DNA of 8,350 bases from JALNYB01 sp023230065 (GCA_034006405.1 JAVESW010000050.1:1-8350); one strand, 5' to 3'; counted from the stretch's first letter, positions 1-5,934 are shown. The notes: generated from the sequence alone by a model not told the origin. Numbers and translations: made by a program.

Positions 1-1
1 A

Positions 2-451
2 ATCATATTTGGCCTCATTATCTTAGGATTCGGACTTAAAGTTCGTATGGGATCTAACGATAAAGTTGCTATCCTATCAGGACTCGTATATGCCATCGCA
101 AGTGCAACGATTCTTGCAGCAATATTCGTTGCAGCAGGAGATTATATTAATAGTAACAGCATCGGAAGCGCAATTTTAACTGCGATTGTTCAGATCATTG
201 TTGCTCTTATTCTTTTCTGGGTCGCAGAAAAGATCAGTGGAGCAAATAAGAACGCAATTAGTGAAATCGTTTGGATATTGTTAGTTATTGTTCTGTTTAT
301 CGAAGCAATTCTTACGATCATTTCAGCAATTTCGAACATTGGCGATGTGCAGCTGATTCCAGCGTTATCCTCAATATGTATGATTTTCGTATATGTTTAT
401 GCGCTCTTTGCAAGCTTGTCTTCAGAAGTTAGATCTTCTATGGGAATTTGA
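2..451 (+). CDS. Polytopic membrane protein, 3' part (5' end outside window)
   Basis: The reading frame is open from the window edge. It runs IIFGLIILGFGLKVR before the first visible Met at 47, so that Met is internal and the gene begins upstream. The visible part is about 149 residues and almost entirely hydrophobic. It holds the end of one helix, then four clear membrane segments (in residues counted from the Met at 47: about 6-30, 40-62, 70-95 and 103-124), and a short polar C-terminus ending in TGA. I recognise no family motif, catalytic residue or binding site. It is an integral membrane protein of unknown function. A hairpin and T-tract follow 36 nt after the stop, so it is probably the last gene of its transcript. 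Confidence 0.8.
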   Translation: MIFGLIILGFGLKVRMGSNDKVAILSGLVYAIASATILAAIFVAAGDYINSNSIGSAILTAIVQIIVALILFWVAEKISGANKNAISEIVWILLVIVLFIEAILTIISAISNIGDVQLIPALSSICMIFVYVYALFASLSSEVRSSMGI

Positions 452-486
452 GACTATTAACTTTAAATAAACCTTTTATTGTATTT

Positions 487-525
487 TTAGAGGTGTGATC
501 TTAAAATATCATGCTTCTAATTTTT
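487..525 (+). terminator. Hairpin plus T-tract terminator of the first gene
   Basis: Bases 487-499 pair with 508-520 as a 13-bp stem with three G-U wobbles and an 8-nt loop (500-507). It is followed directly by TTTTT at 521-525 and further T/C-rich sequence, and preceded by another T-rich stretch (473-488). On the + strand this resembles a bacterial intrinsic terminator. In archaea the T-tract alone usually suffices, so the stem may be an RNA-stabilising addition. Confidence 0.55.
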
Positions 526-566
526 CTACTTCCGTCTTGTTTTCACAACAGTTAAATCTTAGTCCG

Positions 567-574
567 TTATATTT
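567..574 (+). promoter_or_regulatory. TATA box candidate for the CorB-like gene
   Basis: TTATATTT lies 72-79 nt before the ATG at 646. Transcription would start near 597, giving a leader of about 49 nt. The inverted repeat CATCAG-N7-CTGATG (580-598) sits between this box and the predicted start site, where an archaeal repressor would typically bind. Box assignment is by eye only. Confidence 0.4.
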
Positions 575-645
575 CTTAACATCAGAACATTACTGATGGT
601 CGGGAATGTAAAGTGCAGTTTAGTTCGTTGGGGTTGGGATGTTAA

Positions 646-1932
646 ATGGATTCAATTCTATTATACACCACAATATTCGTTTTGGTCGGTCTTATCAGTT
701 TATCGGCTTATTTTTCGGCATCTGAGACGGCATATTCTAGTTTAAATCCGGTCAAGGTCAAGAATCTTGTGAATGAAGGAAATAAGAATGCCGTCAAGGC
801 ATTGGATAATTACGAGAATTTTGATAAGATACTTACAACAATTTTGATAGGCAATAACATAGTGAATGTAACATCGTCCACATTGTGTACGATGTTGTTC
901 ACGGAGTTCTTCGGAGCAACCATGGGTGTGATATACGCAACGATATTCATGGTCACAGTATTGCTGATATTCGGAGAAATAACTCCCAAAACACTTGCAA
1001 AGAGGAATTCCGAGCGTTATGCGCTGAAGTTCGCGTCATCTTTGCAGGTAGCAATGGTCATCATCGCACCAATCATATGGATGTTCCTGAAATTCACGCA
1101 TATTATATCGAAGAGTGTACAAGACGATTCTGCGGAGACGTTCACACTTACTGAGGATGAGCTTTATGTAATGATAGATGAGATCGAGGAGGAAGGGACT
1201 ATTGAGAAGAGGGAAAGTGAACTCATTAAGTCTGCCATTCAATTTGATGATATCAAGGCTTCAGAGATATTCACCCCTAGAGCAGATATCACTGCAGTGG
1301 ATGTAAGGACAGATATAGAGGATATGAAGTCTTTATTCATCGATTCGGAATATTCAAGGATACCAGTTTACGATGGCACCATCGACCGTATCGTCGGTGC
1401 GATTTATTCAAAGGATTTTTATTCGAGATACATAAATAATGAGGATTTCAAGCTTACAGATATCATCAGGCCCGTCAAGTTCGTTCCTGGTAACACAAGT
1501 ATTGCAACATTGTTGACAGATCTTCAGAAGACCAAGATCCATATGGCCATAGTGTTGGATAATTTCGGAGGAACAGTCGGTATAGTCTGTATGGAGGATA
1601 TTCTGGAAGAATTGGTCGGAGATATATGGGACGAGAACGACGAGGTCAAGTATCCTGTCGTGAAAGAGAAAGATGCCAGCTATACTGTATTGGGGGAAGC
1701 TAATATATTCGATGTAATGAAAGAACTCAAGTTAGAATTCAATCCAGGTGAGGATCTGGATACATATAGCGTGAGCGGATTCATTCATCATAAATCAGAG
1801 AGAATCCCCAAGGAGGGAGACAGTATAGAATTGGACAATGTAACTATTGTCGTGAAGTCCATGAAGGGTCGCCGCATCAGGGAGGCTAAGTTTATCCCCC
1901 ATTCTACCATGGAAAGAATCAATTCTCAGTGA
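646..1932 (+). CDS. CorB/CNNM-family Mg2+ transporter-like protein (DUF21 + CBS pair + CorC_HlyC)
   Basis: This 428-residue protein has the full architecture of the CNNM/CorB family, membrane proteins that export or exchange Mg2+ and sense it through nucleotide-binding CBS domains. Residues 1-180 form the DUF21 membrane domain: helices near 4-26, 62-84, 90-110 and 131-152, with the family motifs SASETA (24-29), IGNNIVN (68-74) and FGEITPKT (109-116). A CBS pair follows from about FTPR (209-212) to 335, ending in the signature HMAIVLDNFGGTVGI (289-303) and MEDILEELVGDIWDE (306-320). A CorC_HlyC C-terminal domain covers about 345-420. Length and order match complete archaeal CorB proteins. No frameshift is seen. 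The 3' end overlaps the convergent RNA-binding gene by 14 bp. Function is assigned from the family; the transported ion and direction are inference. Confidence 0.93.
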   Translation: MDSILLYTTIFVLVGLISLSAYFSASETAYSSLNPVKVKNLVNEGNKNAVKALDNYENFDKILTTILIGNNIVNVTSSTLCTMLFTEFFGATMGVIYATIFMVTVLLIFGEITPKTLAKRNSERYALKFASSLQVAMVIIAPIIWMFLKFTHIISKSVQDDSAETFTLTEDELYVMIDEIEEEGTIEKRESELIKSAIQFDDIKASEIFTPRADITAVDVRTDIEDMKSLFIDSEYSRIPVYDGTIDRIVGAIYSKDFYSRYINNEDFKLTDIIRPVKFVPGNTSIATLLTDLQKTKIHMAIVLDNFGGTVGIVCMEDILEELVGDIWDENDEVKYPVVKEKDASYTVLGEANIFDVMKELKLEFNPGEDLDTYSVSGFIHHKSERIPKEGDSIELDNVTIVVKSMKGRRIREAKFIPHSTMERINSQ

Positions 1933-2359
1933 AAGTAAGAGAGTTAAGGAACTCTATCATGTTCTTTACTGCGATCTCCTTCTTAGCGGGGTGTGATGCC
2001 ACCTTTCCGGTTATTGATATGACATCGCCGTGATGGGCGACTTTATACTCGCCTTGTACTGCTTTCTGTTTATCCAAGCGAAGATAGAACACACAGTCAT
2101 CATCGATCCTTCTGTCGATATCGGATATGATTTTATCAGCTACCGATTTTCCGAGATTTGTGAATAAAGGAACGAATTCTTTTTGTTTGGTCATTTCCTT
2201 TTTGAAGACGATCAGACGGTTCCCATGTTCACTCTCGCTGACATCACAATCGAATTCGTCATTACCGATAAGTTCAGCCATAGTATCGTGAATAAGTTCT
2301 TCTTTCTCAGTAGCGTAACAGAATGTCTGAATTCTCAACCAATGAAATGTTCCCTGCAT
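1919..2359 (-). CDS. COG1325-type RNA-binding protein (predicted exosome-associated family)
   Basis: The 146-residue product matches my recollection of the archaeal COG1325 family (Pfam RNA_binding, PF01877), small cytoplasmic proteins predicted to bind RNA and once listed as exosome-related. Diagnostic features are the N-terminal FHWLRIQTFCYATE (5-18), the SEHGN turn (43-47), the strongly conserved VFYLRLDKQKA (90-100), and the C-terminal KVASHPAKKEIAV segment (119-131). Full length for the family. The ATG start is supported by TTTTAATAA at 2383-2391, 28 nt upstream, suggesting a leaderless or nearly leaderless mRNA. The 3' end overlaps the CorB-like gene tail to tail. Molecular role in this organism is inference from the family. 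Confidence 0.85.
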   Translation of the reverse strand: MQGTFHWLRIQTFCYATEKEELIHDTMAELIGNDEFDCDVSESEHGNRLIVFKKEMTKQKEFVPLFTNLGKSVADKIISDIDRRIDDDCVFYLRLDKQKAVQGEYKVAHHGDVISITGKVASHPAKKEIAVKNMIEFLNSLTFTEN

Positions 2360-2382
2360 TAATCAGCCCATGCAGTTAGCAG

Positions 2383-2391
2383 TTATTAAAA
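2383..2391 (-). promoter_or_regulatory. TATA box candidate for the COG1325 gene
   Basis: On the minus strand this reads TTTTAATAA, centred 28 nt before the ATG at 2359, so transcription would begin within a few bases of the start codon. The same 8-mer TTTTAATA occurs at the same position before the gene at 5767. Confidence 0.45.
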
Positions 2392-2411
2392 CCGTTGTGC
2401 AATAATCATTC

Positions 2412-2870
2412 TCATTTCTTAGGAAGTAATGTTGCAAGGTGATCAGGGTCAGATGTTGAGAATGTGAATATTTTTCTTCCCATGACTTTAAGCGATATGC
2501 CGTTCTCGTATCCGTTACATATGAAATTTTTGAACTTGATGTTCTTGAGCCCCCATCCACTGTAATTCTTGATTATGTTAACATCCCCGATTTTGAAATC
2601 TATAATGTCTGAAAACGGAATAATATATTTTTTCAGGTATTTTATGGTAATAACATCATTTTCTATCACGATTTTCAATCTTATGAAATAGAAGATCAGA
2701 ATAATAACGGCGAATATAACGGTCGTGATATAGAACATCCACATATCGGTGCCGATATTCAGTTGTGTACAGATAAGTATGAATGCATCGGTTGAAATGA
2801 GAATAAAGAGAAGTGCATGGAATGCAATGCGTGGGATGATGAACTCCGTTTCCTCATATGTCGGGACCAT
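2412..2870 (-). CDS. Two-TM membrane protein with PH-like domain
   Basis: The 152-residue protein has a short N-terminus, two membrane helices (about 13-33 and 46-63) in a hairpin, and a C-terminal soluble domain of about 85 residues. The soluble part resembles bacterial PH-like proteins: a strand-rich stretch RLKIVIENDVITIKY (64-78), FSDIIDFKI (86-94), the SGWGLK turn (104-109, like the GGWGIR turn in that family), then GYENGISLKVMGRKIFTFST (120-139) and DPDHLATLL (141-149). Such proteins sit at the inner face of the membrane; their ligand is usually unknown. Its stop lies 52 nt upstream of the COG1325 start on the same strand, but that gene has its own TATA-like box, so co-transcription is uncertain. 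The family assignment rests on pattern memory. Confidence 0.75.
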   Translation of the reverse strand: MVPTYEETEFIIPRIAFHALLFILISTDAFILICTQLNIGTDMWMFYITTVIFAVIILIFYFIRLKIVIENDVITIKYLKKYIIPFSDIIDFKIGDVNIIKNYSGWGLKNIKFKNFICNGYENGISLKVMGRKIFTFSTSDPDHLATLLPKK

Positions 2871-2892
2871 AAAGGGGAGATAGCATATGCAG

Positions 2893-2898
2893 TTATTT
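2893..2898 (-). promoter_or_regulatory. TATA box candidate for the PH-like gene
   Basis: AAATAA on the minus strand is centred about 25 nt before the ATG at 2870, compatible with a leaderless transcript. No GGTGA-type ribosome site precedes the ATG. A second candidate, TATATTAT, lies further upstream near 2931-2938. Weak, by eye. Confidence 0.3.
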
Positions 2899-2957
2899 GA
2901 GTTTCTCTGCCTTGAAGTTGTATTTGGGACATAATATACAGGTACGTAAAGGTAAGA

Positions 2958-2966
2958 TTTATATGG
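2958..2966 (+). promoter_or_regulatory. Box A (TATA) promoter of tRNA-Ile
   Basis: TTTATATGG is a good archaeal box A, centred about 30 nt before the first base of the mature tRNA, so transcription should start around 2987-2990. Confidence 0.65.
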
Positions 2967-2991
2967 TATATCCTTATTCGAGGAAGTACAG

Positions 2992-3066
2992 GGGCCCGTA
3001 GCTTAGACTGGCTGGAGCGCCCGGCTGATAACCGGGAGGTCAAGAGTTCGAATCTCTTCGGGCCCA
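2992..3066 (+). tRNA. tRNA-Ile (GAT anticodon)
   Basis: A complete 75-nt cloverleaf can be folded. The acceptor is GGGCCCG (2992-2998) with CGGGCCC (3059-3065) and discriminator A at 3066. The D stem is GCTT/GAGC. The anticodon stem is CCCGG/CCGGG around the loop CTGATAA, anticodon GAT at positions 34-36. The variable loop is AGGTC and the T arm AAGAG-TTCGAAT-CTCTT. There is no intron and no encoded CCA (CTA follows), as is usual in archaea. It reads isoleucine codons ATC and ATT. A T-rich stretch (3068-3076, TATTTTATT) follows and probably ends the transcript. Confidence 0.97.
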
Positions 3067-3076
3067 CTATTTTATT

Positions 3077-3394
3077 CCATCTTTCAAATAGTGCATGATT
3101 TAAGATATTGGTCCGATTCGAAGTTATTTATAATTTCTATTTTTATAGATAGGTTCACCAATTATGATATTTAACTATAATGTGTGTTCTAAGAGCATAT
3201 AATTGTGAGATTTGGTGCATCAAATACCAACGTCCTCGATAATGTGTAGAAAATCGTTGTTGCATAGTAAGAAAAGAATGAAAAATAACTAGTAAAGTCC
3301 TACATTATTTTGAAAATATCTGTCTAGTTTAAGTTATATACAGATTGTAAAAGCAAAGATAATTAAAAACAGTGGAAAGTGATCGATCCTCTTC
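3077..3394. other. Gene-free A+T-rich intergenic stretch
   Basis: Between the tRNA tail and the structured tail of the amt gene I find no reading frame worth calling on either strand; the longest ATG-started frames are about a dozen codons. It is about 70% A+T, with a weak TTGGT/ACCAA inverted repeat (3212-3230), a GATCGATC palindrome (3381-3388) and TATA-like runs on both strands. No RNA fold or attachment site was recognised before 3372. Confidence 0.5.
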
Positions 3395-3443
3395 AAAAAA
3401 TCATAGTATCACTATGATTTCTCGAAGGTCGTTATTTTTCCAC
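3372..3443 (-). terminator. Nested hairpin downstream of amt: terminator or structured 3' UTR
   Basis: Three nested inverted repeats share one centre: GTGGAAA (3372-3378) with TTTCCAC (3437-3443), CTTC (3391-3394) with GAAG (3424-3427), and a perfect 10-bp core AAATCATAGT (3398-3407) with ACTATGATTT (3411-3420) around a 3-nt loop. Read on the amt (minus) strand, the core stem runs into TTTTTTG, and the outer stem is followed by TGTTTTTAA. It begins 36 nt after the amt stop. The most economical reading is transcription termination plus a stable 3' end for the amt mRNA. Confidence 0.55.
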
Positions 3444-3464
3444 CTATTAGGTTTTGAAATCTAA

Positions 3465-3483
3465 AATGATTTTTTAAATCATT
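3465..3483 (-). terminator. Small hairpin across the amt stop codon
   Basis: AATGATTT (3465-3472) pairs with AAATCATT (3476-3483) with a 3-nt loop, covering the TGA stop (3479-3481). On the minus strand it is followed by TTAG. It is A+T-only apart from two G-C pairs, so weak by itself, but its arms share a 7-mer with the larger hairpin downstream. Confidence 0.35.
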
Positions 3484-5218
3484 CTGGCATTTCCTCCGGC
3501 TTAACAGCGTTCAGGCCCGTCTCTCCGGTTCTGACTCTGACAGCTTCGAGGACACTGTATACGAAGATCTTACCGTCTCCGATCTGTCCTGTGTACAAAG
3601 TCTCTCTGATAGTATCGATGAGCTTATCTACAGGTATGTCACCGATGACCACTTCCACTTTTACCTTAAGGAGAAGTTTGCTCTCTACCTTGACACCACG
3701 ATACATGGATGTCTGTCCTTTCTGAGCTCCGTATCCATCTACCATTGTGACAGTCATTCCTCCGATTCCCAATTCATTGAGTTTCTTCATAAGAATGTCA
3801 ACATTCTCTCTTCTGGTAATGACAACTATCTTCTTCAGGGCAGTCTTATCGGGAATAGAGTAATCTTCTACCGCAACACCTGTGACAGCTTCTGTTTCCT
3901 TATACATCTGTGTATCTGTCTTTTCAGGTACATTGGTGATCATGTGTAGATCAGGCATCATGCCCGAATATGCATTGACTAAACCGTGTTCGGAGATATC
4001 CAGACCCGATATTTCCTGTTCTGCGGTAACACGCAGGCCGACGGTATGCTTTATAACAAAGAATACTACTCCCATGATGGCGAGTACCCAGACCGCTATG
4101 GATGCAATACCCATCAACTGTACTCCTATCTGATGTAAATTTCCGCCGTATAAAATACCGCTTTCTGTTGCAAATACACCAACCAAGAGTGTACCGATAG
4201 CACCACATGCACCGTGTACTGCAAATGCACCGACTGGATCATCGATCTTTACCTTCTTATCAATGAATTCTGCGATTATCACAACAGCTACACCACAAAT
4301 GATACCTATTGCGATAGATCCATAGAAATCGACAGCTGCACATCCGGCAGTGATACCTACTAAACCCGCTAAACATCCATTCAATGTGTAAGTGAGATCA
4401 GGGTGTCCGAATTTGATCCAAGTGTAGCACATAGCGGCTATTGTACCAAACGCGGCCGCAAGACAAGTATTAATGATAATCTGACCAGCTAATTCTCCCA
4501 TGGCATAATCAGATATTGCAAGTGTGGAACCTCCATTGAATCCGAACCATCCGAACCAGAGTATGAAAACACCTAATGTGGCGATAGTGAGATTATGTCC
4601 GCGAATGGCATTTGCACTGCCATCCTTGTTGTATTTTCCGATACGTGGTCCGAGGAACCATGCACCGAGTAATGCAGTCAGACCTCCTACCATGTGGACA
4701 ACTGTAGATCCTGCGAAATCAATGTATCCTGCAGTGTACAACCATCCGTCTGAACTCCAAACCCAGTGTACGACCACTGGATAGACGAGAGCGCACATTA
4801 TGATAGAATATATGCAATATGAGCTGAACTTAGTACGTTCTGCCATACCTCCAGATACGATCGTTGTCGCAGTTCCGGCAAACACAAGTTCGAAGATAAT
4901 GAATGCTCCGACTGAAATAGTGCCGTCATAATTGAAATTTGAAATGAATAAAGAAGGAGTACCTATGAATCCTCCGATATCAGTTCCAAATGCAAAACTG
5001 AATCCAATTATAATGAATGCTGCCGTTGAAAAACACATATCCAGCATGTTCTTCATTGCGATATTTCCTGCATTTTTAGCTCTTGTGAAACCAGCTTCGA
5101 CCATTGCGAAACCTGGTTGCATGAAGAATACTAGGGCTGCCGTAACCAACACCCATATGGTGTCTGTAGCACTGTAAGAGGCTACATCGGCAATTTGAAG
5201 CGCGTATGTAGATAACAA
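3479..5218 (-). CDS. amt: Ammonium channel Amt fused to C-terminal PII domain
   Basis: The 579-residue product joins an Amt/Mep/Rh ammonium channel to its usual regulator. Residues 10-395 form the 11-helix channel. The recruitment Asp is D167 (in DFAGSTVVH), the twin pore His are H175 and H335 (AVHGACG), and the Phe gate is F113 and F227 (WFGFNGGS). The conserved cytoplasmic tail GLRVTAEQEISGLDISEHG is intact (394-412). After a polar linker (about 420-460) comes a full PII domain (461-572): LKKIVVITRREN, the T-loop GYGAQKGQTSMYRGVKVESK (495-514), TGQIGDGKIFV (543-553) and VRVRTGE (560-566). Gln499, Lys518, Gly547 and Lys550 of the nucleotide/2-oxoglutarate region are kept. The pore-plugging T-loop Arg is R507, but the uridylylated Tyr51 is replaced by V511. 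The start is TTG: GGTGA lies 6 nt before it, an in-frame TGA lies just upstream, and the next Met (33) would cut into helix 1. No separate glnK gene is seen nearby. Confidence 0.93.
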   Translation of the reverse strand: MLSTYALQIADVASYSATDTIWVLVTAALVFFMQPGFAMVEAGFTRAKNAGNIAMKNMLDMCFSTAAFIIIGFSFAFGTDIGGFIGTPSLFISNFNYDGTISVGAFIIFELVFAGTATTIVSGGMAERTKFSSYCIYSIIMCALVYPVVVHWVWSSDGWLYTAGYIDFAGSTVVHMVGGLTALLGAWFLGPRIGKYNKDGSANAIRGHNLTIATLGVFILWFGWFGFNGGSTLAISDYAMGELAGQIIINTCLAAAFGTIAAMCYTWIKFGHPDLTYTLNGCLAGLVGITAGCAAVDFYGSIAIGIICGVAVVIIAEFIDKKVKIDDPVGAFAVHGACGAIGTLLVGVFATESGILYGGNLHQIGVQLMGIASIAVWVLAIMGVVFFVIKHTVGLRVTAEQEISGLDISEHGLVNAYSGMMPDLHMITNVPEKTDTQMYKETEAVTGVAVEDYSIPDKTALKKIVVITRRENVDILMKKLNELGIGGMTVTMVDGYGAQKGQTSMYRGVKVESKLLLKVKVEVVIGDIPVDKLIDTIRETLYTGQIGDGKIFVYSVLEAVRVRTGETGLNAVKPEEMPE

Positions 5219-5224
5219 TATTTG

Positions 5225-5229
5225 TCACC
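5225..5229 (-). promoter_or_regulatory. Ribosome binding site that fixes the TTG start of amt
   Basis: GGTGA on the minus strand, 6 nt before the TTG at 5218. It contains the in-frame TGA that closes the frame upstream, so TTG is the only start that keeps the first membrane helix. Confidence 0.75.
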
Positions 5230-5238
5230 AATATTTCA

Positions 5239-5252
5239 ATGAATATATTCAT
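5239..5252 (-). promoter_or_regulatory. 14-bp perfect palindrome before amt
   Basis: ATGAATATATTCAT reads the same on both strands and lies 21-34 nt before the TTG start, just upstream of the ribosome site. It could be an operator for a dimeric regulator. A TATA-like element (TATTAATATG) overlaps its edge at 5251-5260. It is A+T-rich, so chance is not excluded. Confidence 0.35.
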
Positions 5253-5265
5253 ATTAATACATTTT

Positions 5266-5319
5266 TAGACAAATGTCTATATTGTAGATAATTTTACATA
5301 CAAACATCTATTGAATCTA
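5266..5319 (-). promoter_or_regulatory. Cluster of TAGAY/RTCTA half-sites upstream of amt
   Basis: Five 5-mers of the form TAGAC/TAGAT or their complements begin at 5266, 5275, 5285, 5306 and 5315, with spacings of 9, 10, 21 and 9 nt. The first two form the inverted repeat TAGAC-AAAT-GTCTA, and the last two are direct repeats of ATCTA. The near-helical spacing in the region upstream of a nitrogen-controlled gene suggests a regulator binding array. It does not match the NrpR operators I know (GGAA-N6-TTCC or GGTA-N6-TACC). Confidence 0.35.
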
Positions 5320-5383
5320 TAATATTGTCGACATAAATACACATAACTATATGGATTTAGTAAAATATTTAAAATGCAACAAT

Positions 5384-5400
5384 GATAAAAAATAAAAATG
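5384..5400 (-). terminator. T-tract terminator of the four-TM gene
   Basis: On the minus strand this reads CATTTTTATTTTTTATC, two T-runs 14-30 nt after the TAA at 5414. It is a typical archaeal T-tract stop without a hairpin, and it separates this gene from amt downstream. Confidence 0.5.
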
Positions 5401-5413
5401 TTTTATAAAGTTT

Positions 5414-5767
5414 TTAAGCAACAGCATCAAAATACTGTCTGGTAAACTTAACGGCCCATGATAAAATAATCATTAGATCTATTAGTAGGAAGAGTAACCA
5501 TGATGTGTTCGATGTCTCCAAATATACGATAATTATATAAATGGCGAAAATAACGAATGAGGCCATAGAAACATGCCAAGCATACCATTTTCTTGATTGT
5601 ATCAAATAAAGACATATGAGACATAATATTCCAATAGAAATACTAATTACGGCAAACCAAGAATCAGAAATATTTATCGCGGCAACATATAACATGAATA
5701 CGCCTAGTATCGCATATAATACTGGTACGATACGAACAATCATGGGCTTATCGAGTATGAAACTCAT
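5414..5767 (-). CDS. Four-TM membrane protein of unknown function
   Basis: The 117-residue protein is almost entirely membrane-embedded, with helices at about 11-30, 37-56, 64-82 and 89-104. There are short charged loops (RK at 59-60, KFTR at 107-110) and no recognisable motif, signal peptide or catalytic residue. I do not recognise the family. The ATG is supported by TTTTAATA (5789-5796), centred 25-26 nt upstream, implying a leaderless mRNA. It lies upstream of amt on the same strand, but a 195-bp gap with a T-tract makes a shared transcript unlikely. Coding status rests on the unbroken frame, helix pattern and promoter placement. Confidence 0.7.
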   Translation of the reverse strand: MSFILDKPMIVRIVPVLYAILGVFMLYVAAINISDSWFAVISISIGILCLICLYLIQSRKWYAWHVSMASFVIFAIYIIIVYLETSNTSWLLFLLIDLMIILSWAVKFTRQYFDAVA

Positions 5768-5788
5768 ATGAGTATTAGGAATTCACAG

Positions 5789-5796
5789 TATTAAAA
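5789..5796 (-). promoter_or_regulatory. TATA box candidate for the four-TM gene
   Basis: TTTTAATA on the minus strand, centred 25-26 nt before the ATG at 5767; the same 8-mer stands in the same place before the COG1325 gene. Confidence 0.45.
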
Positions 5797-5914
5797 TTCT
5801 CATTATGTAATTTAATATGCGTAATCGGAAGATTTTATTTTTTTGCAGGGGATACTTCGAGAGGAATGAAAGAAGGACGTATCTAAAATATTGAAGTGTA
5901 GTAGAATGTAAACG

Positions 5915-5934
5915 AATGCAACCCCCGTTGCATT
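5915..5934 (-). terminator. 8-bp hairpin after the DUF2188-like gene
   Basis: AATGCAAC (5915-5922) and GTTGCATT (5927-5934) form a perfect 8-bp stem with a CCCC loop (GGGG on the minus strand), 44-63 nt after the TAA at 5978. On the minus strand CGTTTACATTC follows, only modestly T-rich. On the + strand TATTTATATTGTTT follows, the better terminator, but no + strand gene ends here. It could mark the end of the ppiC-DUF2188 transcript or be an element of its own. Confidence 0.35.

Noticed and set aside
452..645. A Mg2+ riboswitch before the CorB-like gene
   Set aside because: The only strong fold (487-520) lies upstream of the predicted promoter and is followed by a T-tract, so it fits a terminator of the preceding gene. 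No known riboswitch core was recognised in the short leader.
2759..3067. A 102-codon open frame on the minus strand
   Set aside because: It runs antisense through the whole tRNA-Ile gene and overlaps the PH-like gene in another frame. Its MGPKRFELLTSRLSAGRSSQS start is the familiar artefact of translating a tRNA backwards.
3067..3478. An integrated element next to the tRNA-Ile gene
   Set aside because: tRNA 3' ends are common integration sites, but I see no repeat of the tRNA 3' end, no integrase and no foreign-looking gene in the following sequence.
4524..4784. Open frames on the + strand inside amt (also 3882-4133 and 4932-5177)
   Set aside because: They are shadows of the amt coding sequence on the other strand. 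The Amt and PII motifs leave no doubt about the true frame.
5219..5413. A CRISPR-like array in the repeats before amt
   Set aside because: The repeated units are only 5-6 bp, of mixed orientation and without uniform spacers, so they fit regulator half-sites at most.
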